The position numbers were made by a program, and so were the translations under genes. A DNA stretch of 13,165 nucleotides. It comes from Deltaproteobacteria bacterium RBG_13_61_14 (GTDB lineage Bacteria; RBG-13-61-14). Where the stretch lies: the NCBI GenBank assembly GCA_001797815.1, contig MGQK01000121.1:24641-37805 (forward strand). The letters are read 5' to 3'. Below, one piece after another: positions 6,050-12,894 of the stretch (position 1 is the stretch's first letter; each line of letters opens with the position of its first letter). The notes below the pieces were generated by a model that was given only the letters and a program-made list of their open reading frames with translations, made no database searches and was not told the DNA's origin.

Positions 6050-6787
6050 TTATTTCACCAATCCTTGTGCAAAATCGGGCAAGGAGAAGCCCAGGTAGAG
6101 ATCGTCATAAAAGACCTCGGCGCGGATCGGGGCGTCGGCCTTTTCCCGCTCATCGTAGCGGGCCTCGAAAAAGACATTGATCCGGTCCCACTCGGGGGGC
6201 ACATAGCCCCATTGGCTCTGGAAGGCCTCCCAGACATCCACGGCGAAGGGGGTCCACTGGCCCTGCACCGGCGCCGCTTTGGAGAAATGGATGTAGCGGA
6301 CGTTTTCCATCCGGGTGGGGCGGAAGGCGACTCCGCCCAGCAGGAAGCGCACCTGGAAGTTGTTCATGCCCGCGGCCGGCTTTTTTCGCCAGACGATAAT
6401 GACCGACTGGAGATACATGAGGGGCGTGCCCTGCTCCCAGGAGTTGACCCGATAGAAGCCGGCGAGGTAATGGGGAAACTCTTTGGGCCGGAGCTCCTGC
6501 ATCACGCCCCAGACCAGGGTCGAGCGGGCTGGGTCGTTCCGAACCTCCAGGTGCGCGGCCCGGCGGCCGGAATGGGCCTCCCGCCGGTCCACCTCGAACC
6601 CGGCCCAGTGTTCGGACCAGGTGGGATAACTCCACCCCCTGGCCCCGGATTCAAAATCGGCATTCACGAGTAAATTATCCTCGGGCAGTTCAATGCCCTG
6701 GCCCGGCCAAAACCACCAGACCGCGGCCCCTGCCCCGGCCAGGATCACGACCAGCACGGCCCATCCCCAGGCCGGAACTTTGCTCAT
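6050..6787 (-). CDS. Membrane-anchored protein with galactose-binding-like (carbohydrate-binding) domain
   Basis: This 245-residue protein has a single helix at residues 8-27 and a predicted extracytoplasmic domain. The opening NLLVNADFESGARGWSYPTW (39-57), then DRREAHSGRRAAHLEV (67-82) and the closing AEVFYDDLYLGF (223-234) follow the pattern of the CBM4/9-type galactose-binding-like jelly roll (N..F...GW, aHSG..s..., fDD..l). Such domains bind sugars or other surface ligands; no catalytic residues are evident. The tract LGGVAFRPTRMENVRYIHFSK between them is not recognisable as a known motif. No strong Shine-Dalgarno precedes the ATG at 6787. It follows the cyclic-nucleotide-binding gene after 51 bp and is almost joined to the next anchored gene, so a membrane partnership between the two is plausible (inference). 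Confidence 0.8.
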   Translation of the reverse strand: MSKVPAWGWAVLVVILAGAGAAVWWFWPGQGIELPEDNLLVNADFESGARGWSYPTWSEHWAGFEVDRREAHSGRRAAHLEVRNDPARSTLVWGVMQELRPKEFPHYLAGFYRVNSWEQGTPLMYLQSVIIVWRKKPAAGMNNFQVRFLLGGVAFRPTRMENVRYIHFSKAAPVQGQWTPFAVDVWEAFQSQWGYVPPEWDRINVFFEARYDEREKADAPIRAEVFYDDLYLGFSLPDFAQGLVK

Positions 6788-6838
6788 CGTCCGTCAAACC
6801 CGCGGCCCCTGGCGCCGGAGCGCAGCGCCGGCATATCC

Positions 6839-7315
6839 CTAGTCCAACTCCTGGAGCATCTTGTTGATCTCGTGGGAAAAGGTGAGGTTCTCGTTGGTGA
6901 TGCGGAGCCGCTCGCACAGCACTTCGGAAAAGGATCGGTAGAACTTGCGCTCGATGTCCTGGTTGCCGGCGATGAGGTTTTTGAAGTCGCCGCGCTTGAT
7001 CACCAGGAGCTCGCAGTCTTCCTGCGCCGCCACCGTGGCGGAACGGGGCGCGCGGTCCACCAACGAGATCTCCCCGAAATACTCGCCGGCCTTGAGCAGG
7101 GCGAGCACGTGCTCTTCGCCGAAAGAGTCGGTCTTGATCACCCGGCACTTGCCCTTCTTGATCACGTAGAGGGAGTCGCCCTTGGCCCGCTCTTTGAAAA
7201 TGATCTGGTCGCGCTGGTAGGTCTCGCTCCGGGCGACCATGTTCACGCTCATCAACTCAGTGACCTTGAAATCCTTGAACAGGGGGATGCTTTTCAGCAG
7301 TTTGATGTCTTCCAT
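6839..7315 (-). CDS. Stand-alone cyclic nucleotide-binding domain protein
   Basis: This 158-residue protein is mostly one cNMP-binding beta-barrel of the Crp/Fnr type: SIPLFKDFKVTELMSV (9-24), DSLYVIKKGKCRVIK (47-61) and the phosphate-binding cassette at 77-95, GEYFGEISL followed by PRSATV. Glu82 and Arg91 occupy the positions that contact ribose and cyclic phosphate in CRP, so ligand binding is likely. There is no helix-turn-helix domain. After the barrel only about 45 helical residues follow (DIERKFYRSFSEVLCERLR, then a short amphipathic tail), so it is a sensor that should act through protein contacts, not as a transcription factor. AGGACGG is placed about 4-8 bases before the ATG. It begins 28 bp after the rtcB stop, indicating the same operon. 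Confidence 0.92.
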   Translation of the reverse strand: MEDIKLLKSIPLFKDFKVTELMSVNMVARSETYQRDQIIFKERAKGDSLYVIKKGKCRVIKTDSFGEEHVLALLKAGEYFGEISLVDRAPRSATVAAQEDCELLVIKRGDFKNLIAGNQDIERKFYRSFSEVLCERLRITNENLTFSHEINKMLQELD

Positions 7316-7343
7316 GGCCGTCCTGTTGGTTATTCCCGGCGCG

Positions 7344-8780
7344 CTATCCCTTCAACACCGCCTTGGGCCGGAGCCGCGCCACCGGCCGGGCTAACCCGGC
7401 CTCCCGCACCACCTCGATCACCGCATCAATATCCTTGTAAGCCTGGGGCGCTTCCTCTTTGACCGAGCCCCGATCCTCGCAGACCAGGTAGATCCCCTCC
7501 ATCGCCCTCCGGAATTCCTCGTCCGAGATCGCGGCCGTCCGCTTCGGCTTGCCCCTTCTCCCGCGCTTGCCCGCGGCCGCGGTCCGGCTCATCACCCGGC
7601 CGGCGCCGTGGTTGACGGATGCCAGCGAGCACTCGCCCGCGTCGGTGCCGACCAGGAGGTAGCTGGCGGTGCCCATCGAGCCGGGGATCAGGATCGGCTG
7701 GCCCACCTCGGCAAAGGCCGTGCCCGCCATCCGCCCCGGCCCGAAAGCCCGGGTCGCGCCTTTGCGGTGGATGAGCAAGGTCTGGCCGTGGTGGCTCTCG
7801 AACTTGGCAATGTTATGGGGGACATCATACACCAAAGGCAGGGCAATGTCACCATAGTAATGCCGGAAATTCTTCTTGACCAGCGCCGCCATCAGGTGGC
7901 GGTTGGCAAAGGCAAAGTTGGCCGCGGCCGACATGGCCTGGAGATAATTCCGGCCTTCTTTGCTCTCGAGCGGCAGAAAGCAGAGGTTGTCGTTGGGCTG
8001 GCCTCCGCCGTGGCGATGGTCGTAGTCCCGGGAGAGGCGCATGTAATCGTCGCCCACCTGGTGGCCCAGACCCCGCGAGCCGGAATGGATCATCACCACC
8101 GCCTGGCCCGCGAACAGGCCGAAGCGCTGAGCGAGCTTGGGGTCATACACTTGCTCGACCAGCTGGATCTCGATGAAGTGATTGCCCCCGCCCAGGGTGG
8201 CCAGTTGGTCCTGGCCCCGGCTGAACGCGTGATGGGACACGGCTTCGACCCCGCCTTCCATGCTCCCGCGCTCTTCGATCTTCTCCAGCAACGGCCGCTC
8301 TTCGTCATCGCTCCAGGCCTCCCAGACCCGGTGGCCGGAATGCTTGACCCCGAACAGGGCCGACACCCCGCCCTCCAGCACCGCGGCAAAATCATCCTTG
8401 CCCAGGGCCACGTTGTGATGGCCTTCGCCCAGCGGGATATCGCGGCGGATGGAGTCGGCGAGCTGCTTGACGTCAATTTCCTCGAGCCGGAGCGGCGTAG
8501 TCAGCAGCCGCATGCCGCAGTTGATGTCATAGCCGACCGCGGCCGGCACCACGATCTCGCGGGTGGCCACGACCGAGCCGATGGGCACCCCATAGCCCTG
8601 GTGAATATCGGGCATGCCCAGGGCCTCGACCACGCTGGGCAGGGCACAGGCGGCTTTGAGCTGTTCAATGGCCGTCTCTTCCACCTGCATGCCCTCCCGG
8701 ATGAAAATCCGGGCCGGGATCTTCATCGGCGGCACCGCGGGGATCAATAATTCATTGGGGTTGAGGCGCGGCATGAGCAT
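7344..8780 (-). CDS. rtcB: RtcB family RNA ligase
   Basis: RtcB joins RNA 2',3'-cyclic phosphate or 3'-phosphate ends to 5'-OH ends through a guanylylated histidine, using GTP and Mn2+, in RNA repair or tRNA splicing. This protein has 478 residues from the first ATG, close to the longer RtcB form (about 480). Metal ligands are conserved: Asp85 and Cys88 in YDINCGMRLL, His201 in GGGNHFIEI, His232 in IHSGSRGLGH and His322 in VYDVPHNIAKFE. The guanylylated histidine is His391 in VNHGAGRVMSR. A basic insert AAAGKRGRRGKPKR follows at 401-414. The start could be 8780 (AGGAGG at 8791-8796, 10-nt spacing) or 8774; see the promoter entry. The frame is open upstream to 8858, but those codons give no RtcB-like sequence. 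No archease gene is in view. Confidence 0.96.
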   Translation of the reverse strand: MLMPRLNPNELLIPAVPPMKIPARIFIREGMQVEETAIEQLKAACALPSVVEALGMPDIHQGYGVPIGSVVATREIVVPAAVGYDINCGMRLLTTPLRLEEIDVKQLADSIRRDIPLGEGHHNVALGKDDFAAVLEGGVSALFGVKHSGHRVWEAWSDDEERPLLEKIEERGSMEGGVEAVSHHAFSRGQDQLATLGGGNHFIEIQLVEQVYDPKLAQRFGLFAGQAVVMIHSGSRGLGHQVGDDYMRLSRDYDHRHGGGQPNDNLCFLPLESKEGRNYLQAMSAAANFAFANRHLMAALVKKNFRHYYGDIALPLVYDVPHNIAKFESHHGQTLLIHRKGATRAFGPGRMAGTAFAEVGQPILIPGSMGTASYLLVGTDAGECSLASVNHGAGRVMSRTAAAGKRGRRGKPKRTAAISDEEFRRAMEGIYLVCEDRGSVKEEAPQAYKDIDAVIEVVREAGLARPVARLRPKAVLKG

Positions 8781-8781
8781 T

Positions 8782-8809
8782 ATGATAGAACCTCCTCGGA
8801 GGCTGTCAA
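8782..8809 (-). promoter_or_regulatory. Near-consensus sigma70 promoter overlapping the rtcB start
   Basis: On the minus strand TTGACA (8804-8809) and TATCAT (8782-8787) are 16 bp apart, matching the consensus at 11 of 12 positions. Transcription would begin at about 8775-8774, downstream of the first ATG (8780) and right at the second (8774), giving a leaderless mRNA. The AGGAGG at 8791-8796 lies inside the spacer, and would only be transcribed from a promoter further upstream. The two signals thus compete for the start assignment. Confidence 0.5.
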
Positions 8810-8851
8810 GGAAAGGCGGAGGAAAATCCAACCCTGGGGTGCCAGGTGGAA

Positions 8852-8892
8852 CAAACAAAAAAAGGGGAAAGGGCCATTGCCCTTCCCCCTTT
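8852..8892 (-). terminator. Rho-independent terminator of the first complete lipoprotein gene
   Basis: A 14-bp stem (8861-8874 with 8879-8892, one G-U pair in the minus-strand RNA) with a 4-nt loop is followed on the minus strand by a run of T (TTTTTTT then GTTTGT). It lies about 20 bp after the stop at 8914, and separates this gene from rtcB. Confidence 0.9.
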
Positions 8893-8913
8893 GGGGTTCA
8901 CCCTCGAGCTAAA

Positions 8914-10614
8914 TTAGAAGGTCAGGTCGGTCAAGCGGGGAATATCATTCATGCCCAGGGCCTGGCAGTTCAATAGATCGGTCACCGACAAGGTCCGGGC
9001 CTGGGGATCTACTCTCACGGTTACTTTGCAGGGACTGTCGTTCTGCGGGTTCCCGCACTGATCCTGCTCGCCGTTGCCCTTCTCGTAGAAGCTGAAAACC
9101 GCGGTGAAGCCGGTGGCGTCGCTGTCTATCACGTTCACGCCCCAACCGCCGTGCTCATTGTGCAGGGAGACAATGGCGCTGCCGTCGGTGAATAAGAAAT
9201 CGCCGTCCTCGAAGTCAAAACCCCCGTTCAGCCGATACCGGCTCGTTGGCTGGGCCGGCCCGTCCTTGCCGTCCAGGTCCAAGGTTACTTGCAGCAGGTC
9301 AATCTCCATGCCATCGAAGTCGCCTTTGTTCAGCCCGCCCTGGGTGGTGCCGCGGGCGGGATTGCCGGCGGGGTCCAAGACCGTGTATTCCAGGCTCACT
9401 CCATTCAGGGTGACAAAGGGATTGGTGTCGGTGCTGGCGCTTCCGTCCTGGTCCCAGACCTGGGTGAGATTGTTGTAGCGGGTGTAGATCAATTGCTCGT
9501 TCAGGTCGGCCGAGGCGTGATGGATGGTCATGTTGCCGTTCAGGAACACGTCCAGCGGACCGGTGGTGGTGAACTGAGGATACTGGTGATAAGGATGCAG
9601 CAATTGGATCCGAAAAACCCAGGTCAGAGCGGTGGAAGTCGAGGGAAAGGTATCTTGGATATTAGAATCAACCCATAGGCCATAAACACAATTAACCTGG
9701 TTGGTAAAAGTGGGCGGGGTGGTCAAGGTAGTGCTGTCCGGGTTCCAGAAGGCACATGGCGCCAGCGCGGGAAAAGTGCAATCCATTTTTTGCATTAAAC
9801 TATGGGCCACTTCATTAACGGTCCCTTGCCCCATGATCACCGTGCAATAGGGATTGGCGGTAGTGAAGGATACCGCCGTGATGTTCCAGGCTTGCAGCTT
9901 GCCGATGGTGTCCTGGGTGGTGGTGTTGGTGCACCGAAAGGAACCCACGATATTGATGAAAATTGAGGTGGTTACAGTTCCCATCGACGGGGTCCAATAG
10001 AAAGGGTAAGCAATGGAGGTGACGTAACCAGCCGGCTGAAAGTTGGTGGCATAATAAAAAGCGGCGCTGGTGGCCACCTGGCAATCGGTGAACTTGACGG
10101 TGAAGCTGTTGCCGACCGAGGTGCAATTGACCTGGGTCGCCGCAGTCATGCACAGCCCGGTGCAGTTCGGGTCCGTGGCCGGATCGCACTTGTCTTCCAG
10201 GTAATCCGGGGTGCCGTCGCTGTCCGAGTCCTGCCGGCAGGGGTCGTTGTCCACGCTGGCCGCGGCCGAGCCCAGCGCCGCCAGTTGGGACCCGATCCCT
10301 TTCTTCCCGGGCAGCGGGGCCCAGAGGCCGGGGGTCAACTCATTCATCAGGCTCTGCACCGCGGCCTTCACGACCGCCGGGGTAACCGCGCCCAGGAGTT
10401 GCGTGGCTTCATGCGAGCCGCCGGCCGCGGCCGCGGTGGCTTTGGGATCGTTCGCCACTCCGGGCGTCACCGGTCCGAACTGCCGGTCCACCGACCGGGC
10501 CACGCCGGCGCCCATCCAGCCGCCGCCCCCGCCCCCGCCGCCTTCACCCTTGCAGGCCGGGAGCAGGAAGAGCAAAAGGCATAGCGCCCCTAACCCGACT
10601 ACCAACTTCTTCAT
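8914..10614 (-). CDS. Tandem-family lipoprotein A: Gly8 linker, TSP3-like calcium motif
   Basis: This 566-residue secreted lipoprotein starts MKKLVVGLGALCLLLFLLPAC; Cys21 in LPAC is the lipidation site. The mature protein begins with KGE and eight glycines, a flexible tether. Residues 124-155 carry DPCRQDSDSDGTPDYLEDKCD and DPNCTGLC, an Asp-rich loop like thrombospondin type 3 / calcium-binding repeats with flanking cysteines. The centre (about 160-400) is Ser/Thr/aromatic-rich with several cysteines and no recognised domain. The conserved C-terminal block (about 507-566) contains FYEKGNGEQDQCGNPQNDSPC and ends NCQAL...LTDLTF. No catalytic motif is visible; a surface adhesin or structural role is only a guess. 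The start has AAGGAGG 6 bases upstream. Own promoter and terminator flank it. The stretch encoding the centre, about 9590-10060, looks richer in A+T than the rest. Homologous to the two genes upstream. Confidence 0.88.
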   Translation of the reverse strand: MKKLVVGLGALCLLLFLLPACKGEGGGGGGGGWMGAGVARSVDRQFGPVTPGVANDPKATAAAAGGSHEATQLLGAVTPAVVKAAVQSLMNELTPGLWAPLPGKKGIGSQLAALGSAAASVDNDPCRQDSDSDGTPDYLEDKCDPATDPNCTGLCMTAATQVNCTSVGNSFTVKFTDCQVATSAAFYYATNFQPAGYVTSIAYPFYWTPSMGTVTTSIFINIVGSFRCTNTTTQDTIGKLQAWNITAVSFTTANPYCTVIMGQGTVNEVAHSLMQKMDCTFPALAPCAFWNPDSTTLTTPPTFTNQVNCVYGLWVDSNIQDTFPSTSTALTWVFRIQLLHPYHQYPQFTTTGPLDVFLNGNMTIHHASADLNEQLIYTRYNNLTQVWDQDGSASTDTNPFVTLNGVSLEYTVLDPAGNPARGTTQGGLNKGDFDGMEIDLLQVTLDLDGKDGPAQPTSRYRLNGGFDFEDGDFLFTDGSAIVSLHNEHGGWGVNVIDSDATGFTAVFSFYEKGNGEQDQCGNPQNDSPCKVTVRVDPQARTLSVTDLLNCQALGMNDIPRLTDLTF

Positions 10615-10700
10615 CAGACTCCTCCTTCTTCCCTATCCTCGAAATGCTTTGGCTCGGCCGGAGTCGCTTTGCCGGGGCCGCGCGGCCGAGAGTCCCCTTT

Positions 10701-10730
10701 ATCATAGGAAGAGTGGACGGCAGTTGTCAA
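10701..10730 (-). promoter_or_regulatory. Sigma70-type promoter of lipoprotein A
   Basis: On the minus strand TTGACA (10725-10730) and TATGAT (10701-10706) are separated by 18 bp. The surrounding 47 bp (10684-10730) match the promoter block of gene B (12792-12838) at 40 positions, far more than the leaders downstream. The predicted start is near 10694, leaving a leader of about 80 nt. Confidence 0.85.
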
Positions 10731-10741
10731 CCCCCAAGGGG

Positions 10742-10990
10742 GCTGACCGTCTATCACCTTTTTTTCAGAGAGAAACCACAGATTTCGCAGAGCTCCTGGA
10801 TCGGCCAGAGGGAAGCCGCGGAGAAGATTCGGCGTCATCCCATAAAAATTTTTCCTTTCCCCATTTCCGCCTCGCCTGGGGCCTTCGGAGAGATTAAGAA
10901 AAGATTTCACAGACCGGATTGGCCTAAACCCTTGGCCTGCTTCTGCGTAATCGGTGGTTTTCTTTCATAACAAACCGATATACGGTCAGC
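10742..10990. mobile_element. MITE-like element, 249 bp, with about 51-bp imperfect terminal inverted repeats
   Basis: The ends read GCTGACCGTCTATC (10742-10755) and, reverse-complemented, GCTGACCGTATATC (10977-10990), 13/14 identical. The match continues imperfectly inward to 39 of 51 bases without gaps (10742-10792 against 10940-10990) and includes an ACCACAGATT / AATCGGTGGT core. CAAGGGG (10735-10741) and AAAGGGG (10991-10997) flank it, a possible 7-bp target duplication with one mismatch. It has no transposase gene. At the paralogous junction 12793-12871 nothing is inserted. Confidence 0.72.
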
Positions 10991-10993
10991 AAA

Positions 10994-11019
10994 GGGGGAA
11001 GGGACCAAACCCTTTCCCC
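10994..11019 (-). terminator. Hairpin after lipoprotein B, a weak or displaced terminator
   Basis: A 10-bp stem (10994-11003 with 11010-11019, one A-C mismatch on the minus-strand RNA) and a 6-nt loop lie 23 bp after the gene B stop. It is related to the terminators of the two other copies, but no T-run follows it: next comes the 249-bp element. Termination here is therefore doubtful. Confidence 0.5.
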
Positions 11020-11042
11020 AAAGAAGAGCCGAGAAGCCGGAG

Positions 11043-12716
11043 TTAGAAGGTCAAGCCGGTGAGGTCGGCGATGTCCCCCACGTCCAGGGCCTGGCAGTTG
11101 CTGACCTGGGTTACATCCAGGGTGCGCAGTTTCGGGTCCAGCTCGATGGTGACCTGGCACGGATCATTCTGCGGGTCCCCGCACTTGTCCGCCTCGCCGT
11201 TGCCTTCCTCGAAGAAGCTCAGGATCCAGATCTGCTTTCCGGCCGCGCTCTTGCCGGCAAAGTGGATGCCATCATACCCGTGCTTATCGTTCACCGAGAC
11301 CATGGCGCTGCCGGCGCTGAACACAAAGAGGCCGTCTTCGTTGTCCCGGCCCTCATCCAGCAGGTAGGTGGCGGTTTCCCAGACCGGCCCTTGCTCGCCG
11401 TCCATGTCCGCGACCACCAGCCGGCGATCAATCTCCATCCCGTCCAGCGGGCCTTTGCCCGCGCCGCCAAAAGTGGTGCCATGGGCGGAATTCCCGTCGG
11501 CATCCAGCACCCGGTATTCCATGGTCTGGCCGTTGAAGGTGAGAAAGGGATCGGTGCCGGTGTCCAAGACTTCATCCCGGCTCCAGAGCTGGGTGAAGTT
11601 GTCATAGCGGATGCCCAGCACCTGCTCGTTCACCCCGCCCTGGCCGTTGTGCAAGGTGACCGAGCCGTCCAGGATGATCTTGACCGGATTTATCTGGGTG
11701 CCGACCAGGGTGCCGCCCAGGTAGGTCCAGACGGGAACCGGATTTCCGGGTTGGTGGATGACGAGCGTGAAGGGACCCGGAGGGACCGTGGTCAAGTCCG
11801 CCCACTGACCCAAAGCGCATTGCACCGTCTCGAACCAGGTCTGGAAAGGACTGGTAATGGTGCTGCTGGCCGGATTCCAAAAGGCGCAAGCGACCGGGGT
11901 CATGGTGCTTCCGGACTTTCGGAGGACAAAATCATGAGCGACACCGTCCGCGGTCCCGGGACTCCCGGTATACCATCCCCTCAGCCGGCCGACGGTGCCC
12001 CGGGTGGTGGTATGGGAACAGCCTTGGGCGGTATAGAGATAAGTCGTCTGGACGATGGTCAGGGTCGTGCTCAAGTTGAGAGTCTGGAACGTGGTCAGGG
12101 TGGAGAGGAACCGGGTGGAAATCCAGGACCCGCCGTTGAAAGTGGTCACGTTCACCTGGCAGTCGCTGAACTTGACGGTGAAGCCCGCGCCGGAGCTCAA
12201 GCACTCCGCCGCCTCCGGCCCCGGGTTAAAACACAGGCCGGTGCAGTTCGGGTCCGTGACCGGGTCGCACTTGTCCTCCAGGTAGTCGGGCATGCCGTCG
12301 TTGTCCGAGTCCTGCCGGCAAGGGTCGCTCGAAAGGCCCGCGGCAAAAGCGAGCGCCAGGAGCGGGTTCGCGATTCCGGGCTTGGGAAAGAGCCCCCGGT
12401 TGACTGGGTCGTTTTCCCAGCCCAGCGGCGCAAACCGGGAGGCGAGATTCGCGGCCGCGTCCAGGATCACCTTGGGGTTGACCGCGCCCTGGAGCCGGGT
12501 GGCCTCGTGGGACCCGCCGCCCCCGGCCGCGATCTCGGCCGGAAGGTTGGAATCCACCACGGTGATCGGCCCGAACTGCTCATCCACCGACCGGGCCAGG
12601 CCGGCGCCCAGCCATTCGTCGCCCCCGCCGCCCCCGCCGCCGCCCGGGCAGGCCGGGAGCAGGAACAATAGAAAGCACAGCGTCCAGAACCCGACTACCA
12701 CTCTCTTCATCTTCAT
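11043..12716 (-). CDS. Tandem-family lipoprotein B: Gly8 linker, TSP3-like calcium motif
   Basis: This 557-residue paralogue of lipoprotein A has the signal MKMKRVVVGFWTLCFLLFLL then PAC, with Cys23 as the lipidation site, followed by P and eight glycines. Shared blocks are DEQFGP, SHEATRLQGAV, the calcium motif at 131-162 (DSDNDGMPDYLEDKCD, DPNCTGLC), FTVKFSDCQV, CAFWNPASSTIT, RYDNFTQLW, KGPLDGMEID and the C-terminal block 499-557 (EEGNGEADKCGDPQND, SNCQAL, LTGLTF). Between these the centre differs strongly from A. No enzyme motif is seen; exported surface protein of unknown role. The start at 12716 aligns at the DNA level with that of A (GGAG then four bases then ATGAAG); 12710 is the alternative and aligns better at the protein level. 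The frame is open up to 12776, but those codons would add residues before the signal peptide. Confidence 0.88.
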   Translation of the reverse strand: MKMKRVVVGFWTLCFLLFLLPACPGGGGGGGGDEWLGAGLARSVDEQFGPITVVDSNLPAEIAAGGGGSHEATRLQGAVNPKVILDAAANLASRFAPLGWENDPVNRGLFPKPGIANPLLALAFAAGLSSDPCRQDSDNDGMPDYLEDKCDPVTDPNCTGLCFNPGPEAAECLSSGAGFTVKFSDCQVNVTTFNGGSWISTRFLSTLTTFQTLNLSTTLTIVQTTYLYTAQGCSHTTTRGTVGRLRGWYTGSPGTADGVAHDFVLRKSGSTMTPVACAFWNPASSTITSPFQTWFETVQCALGQWADLTTVPPGPFTLVIHQPGNPVPVWTYLGGTLVGTQINPVKIILDGSVTLHNGQGGVNEQVLGIRYDNFTQLWSRDEVLDTGTDPFLTFNGQTMEYRVLDADGNSAHGTTFGGAGKGPLDGMEIDRRLVVADMDGEQGPVWETATYLLDEGRDNEDGLFVFSAGSAMVSVNDKHGYDGIHFAGKSAAGKQIWILSFFEEGNGEADKCGDPQNDPCQVTIELDPKLRTLDVTQVSNCQALDVGDIADLTGLTF

Positions 12717-12808
12717 CGCACTCCTTACTCCTGTTTCCATTTTACTCGCCAGGCGCCGGCTCCACTGGAATTGCACCCGCTTCTGCCACTCGGCCGAGAA
12801 TCGCCTTT

Positions 12809-12838
12809 ATCATATGCAGGGTGGAATGCAGTTGTCAA
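12809..12838 (-). promoter_or_regulatory. Sigma70-type promoter of lipoprotein B
   Basis: TTGACA (12833-12838) and TATGAT (12809-12814) on the minus strand are 18 bp apart, as in gene A. The -35 box touches the T-run of the upstream terminator, so the intergenic region is minimal. Confidence 0.87.
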
Positions 12839-12871
12839 TAAAAAGGGGAAAGGGCCGAAGCCCTTTCCCCT
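12839..12871 (-). terminator. Rho-independent terminator with UUCG tetraloop, after lipoprotein C
   Basis: A perfect 12-bp stem (12844-12855 with 12860-12871) closes on a loop that reads TTCG on the minus strand, with C and G next to it, the very stable cUUCGg tetraloop. It is followed by TTTTATTG, whose last bases run into the -35 box of gene B. Confidence 0.93.
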
Positions 12872-12894
12872 GGAAAGACTCAGTCAGGTCTGAG

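Larger units (their letters stand above)
10615..11042. other. Intergenic region between lipoprotein genes A and B
   Basis: These 428 bases contain no credible gene. From the A side they hold a roughly 80-nt leader, the promoter of A (10701-10730), the 249-bp MITE-like element (10742-10990) and the hairpin after gene B (10994-11019). Confidence 0.85.

Noticed and set aside
5474-6673. A 399-codon plus-strand open frame over the two membrane-anchored genes
   Set aside because: It runs antisense across two genes that have clear anchors and a galactose-binding-like pattern, and its translation is low in complexity without domain signals.
7608-8750. A 380-codon plus-strand open frame over rtcB
   Set aside because: It is antisense to an RtcB with all metal ligands and the catalytic histidine; the plus-strand product is Gly/His/Arg-rich without motifs.
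10644-10970. A 108-codon plus-strand frame in the A/B intergenic region
   Set aside because: It crosses the promoter of gene A and the inverted repeats of the 249-bp element. It has no ribosome binding site or recognisable residues.
11262-12671. A 469-codon plus-strand open frame antisense to lipoprotein B
   Set aside because: High GC makes long antisense frames common. The minus strand has signal peptide, lipobox, calcium motif and paralogues, and the plus frame has no family features.
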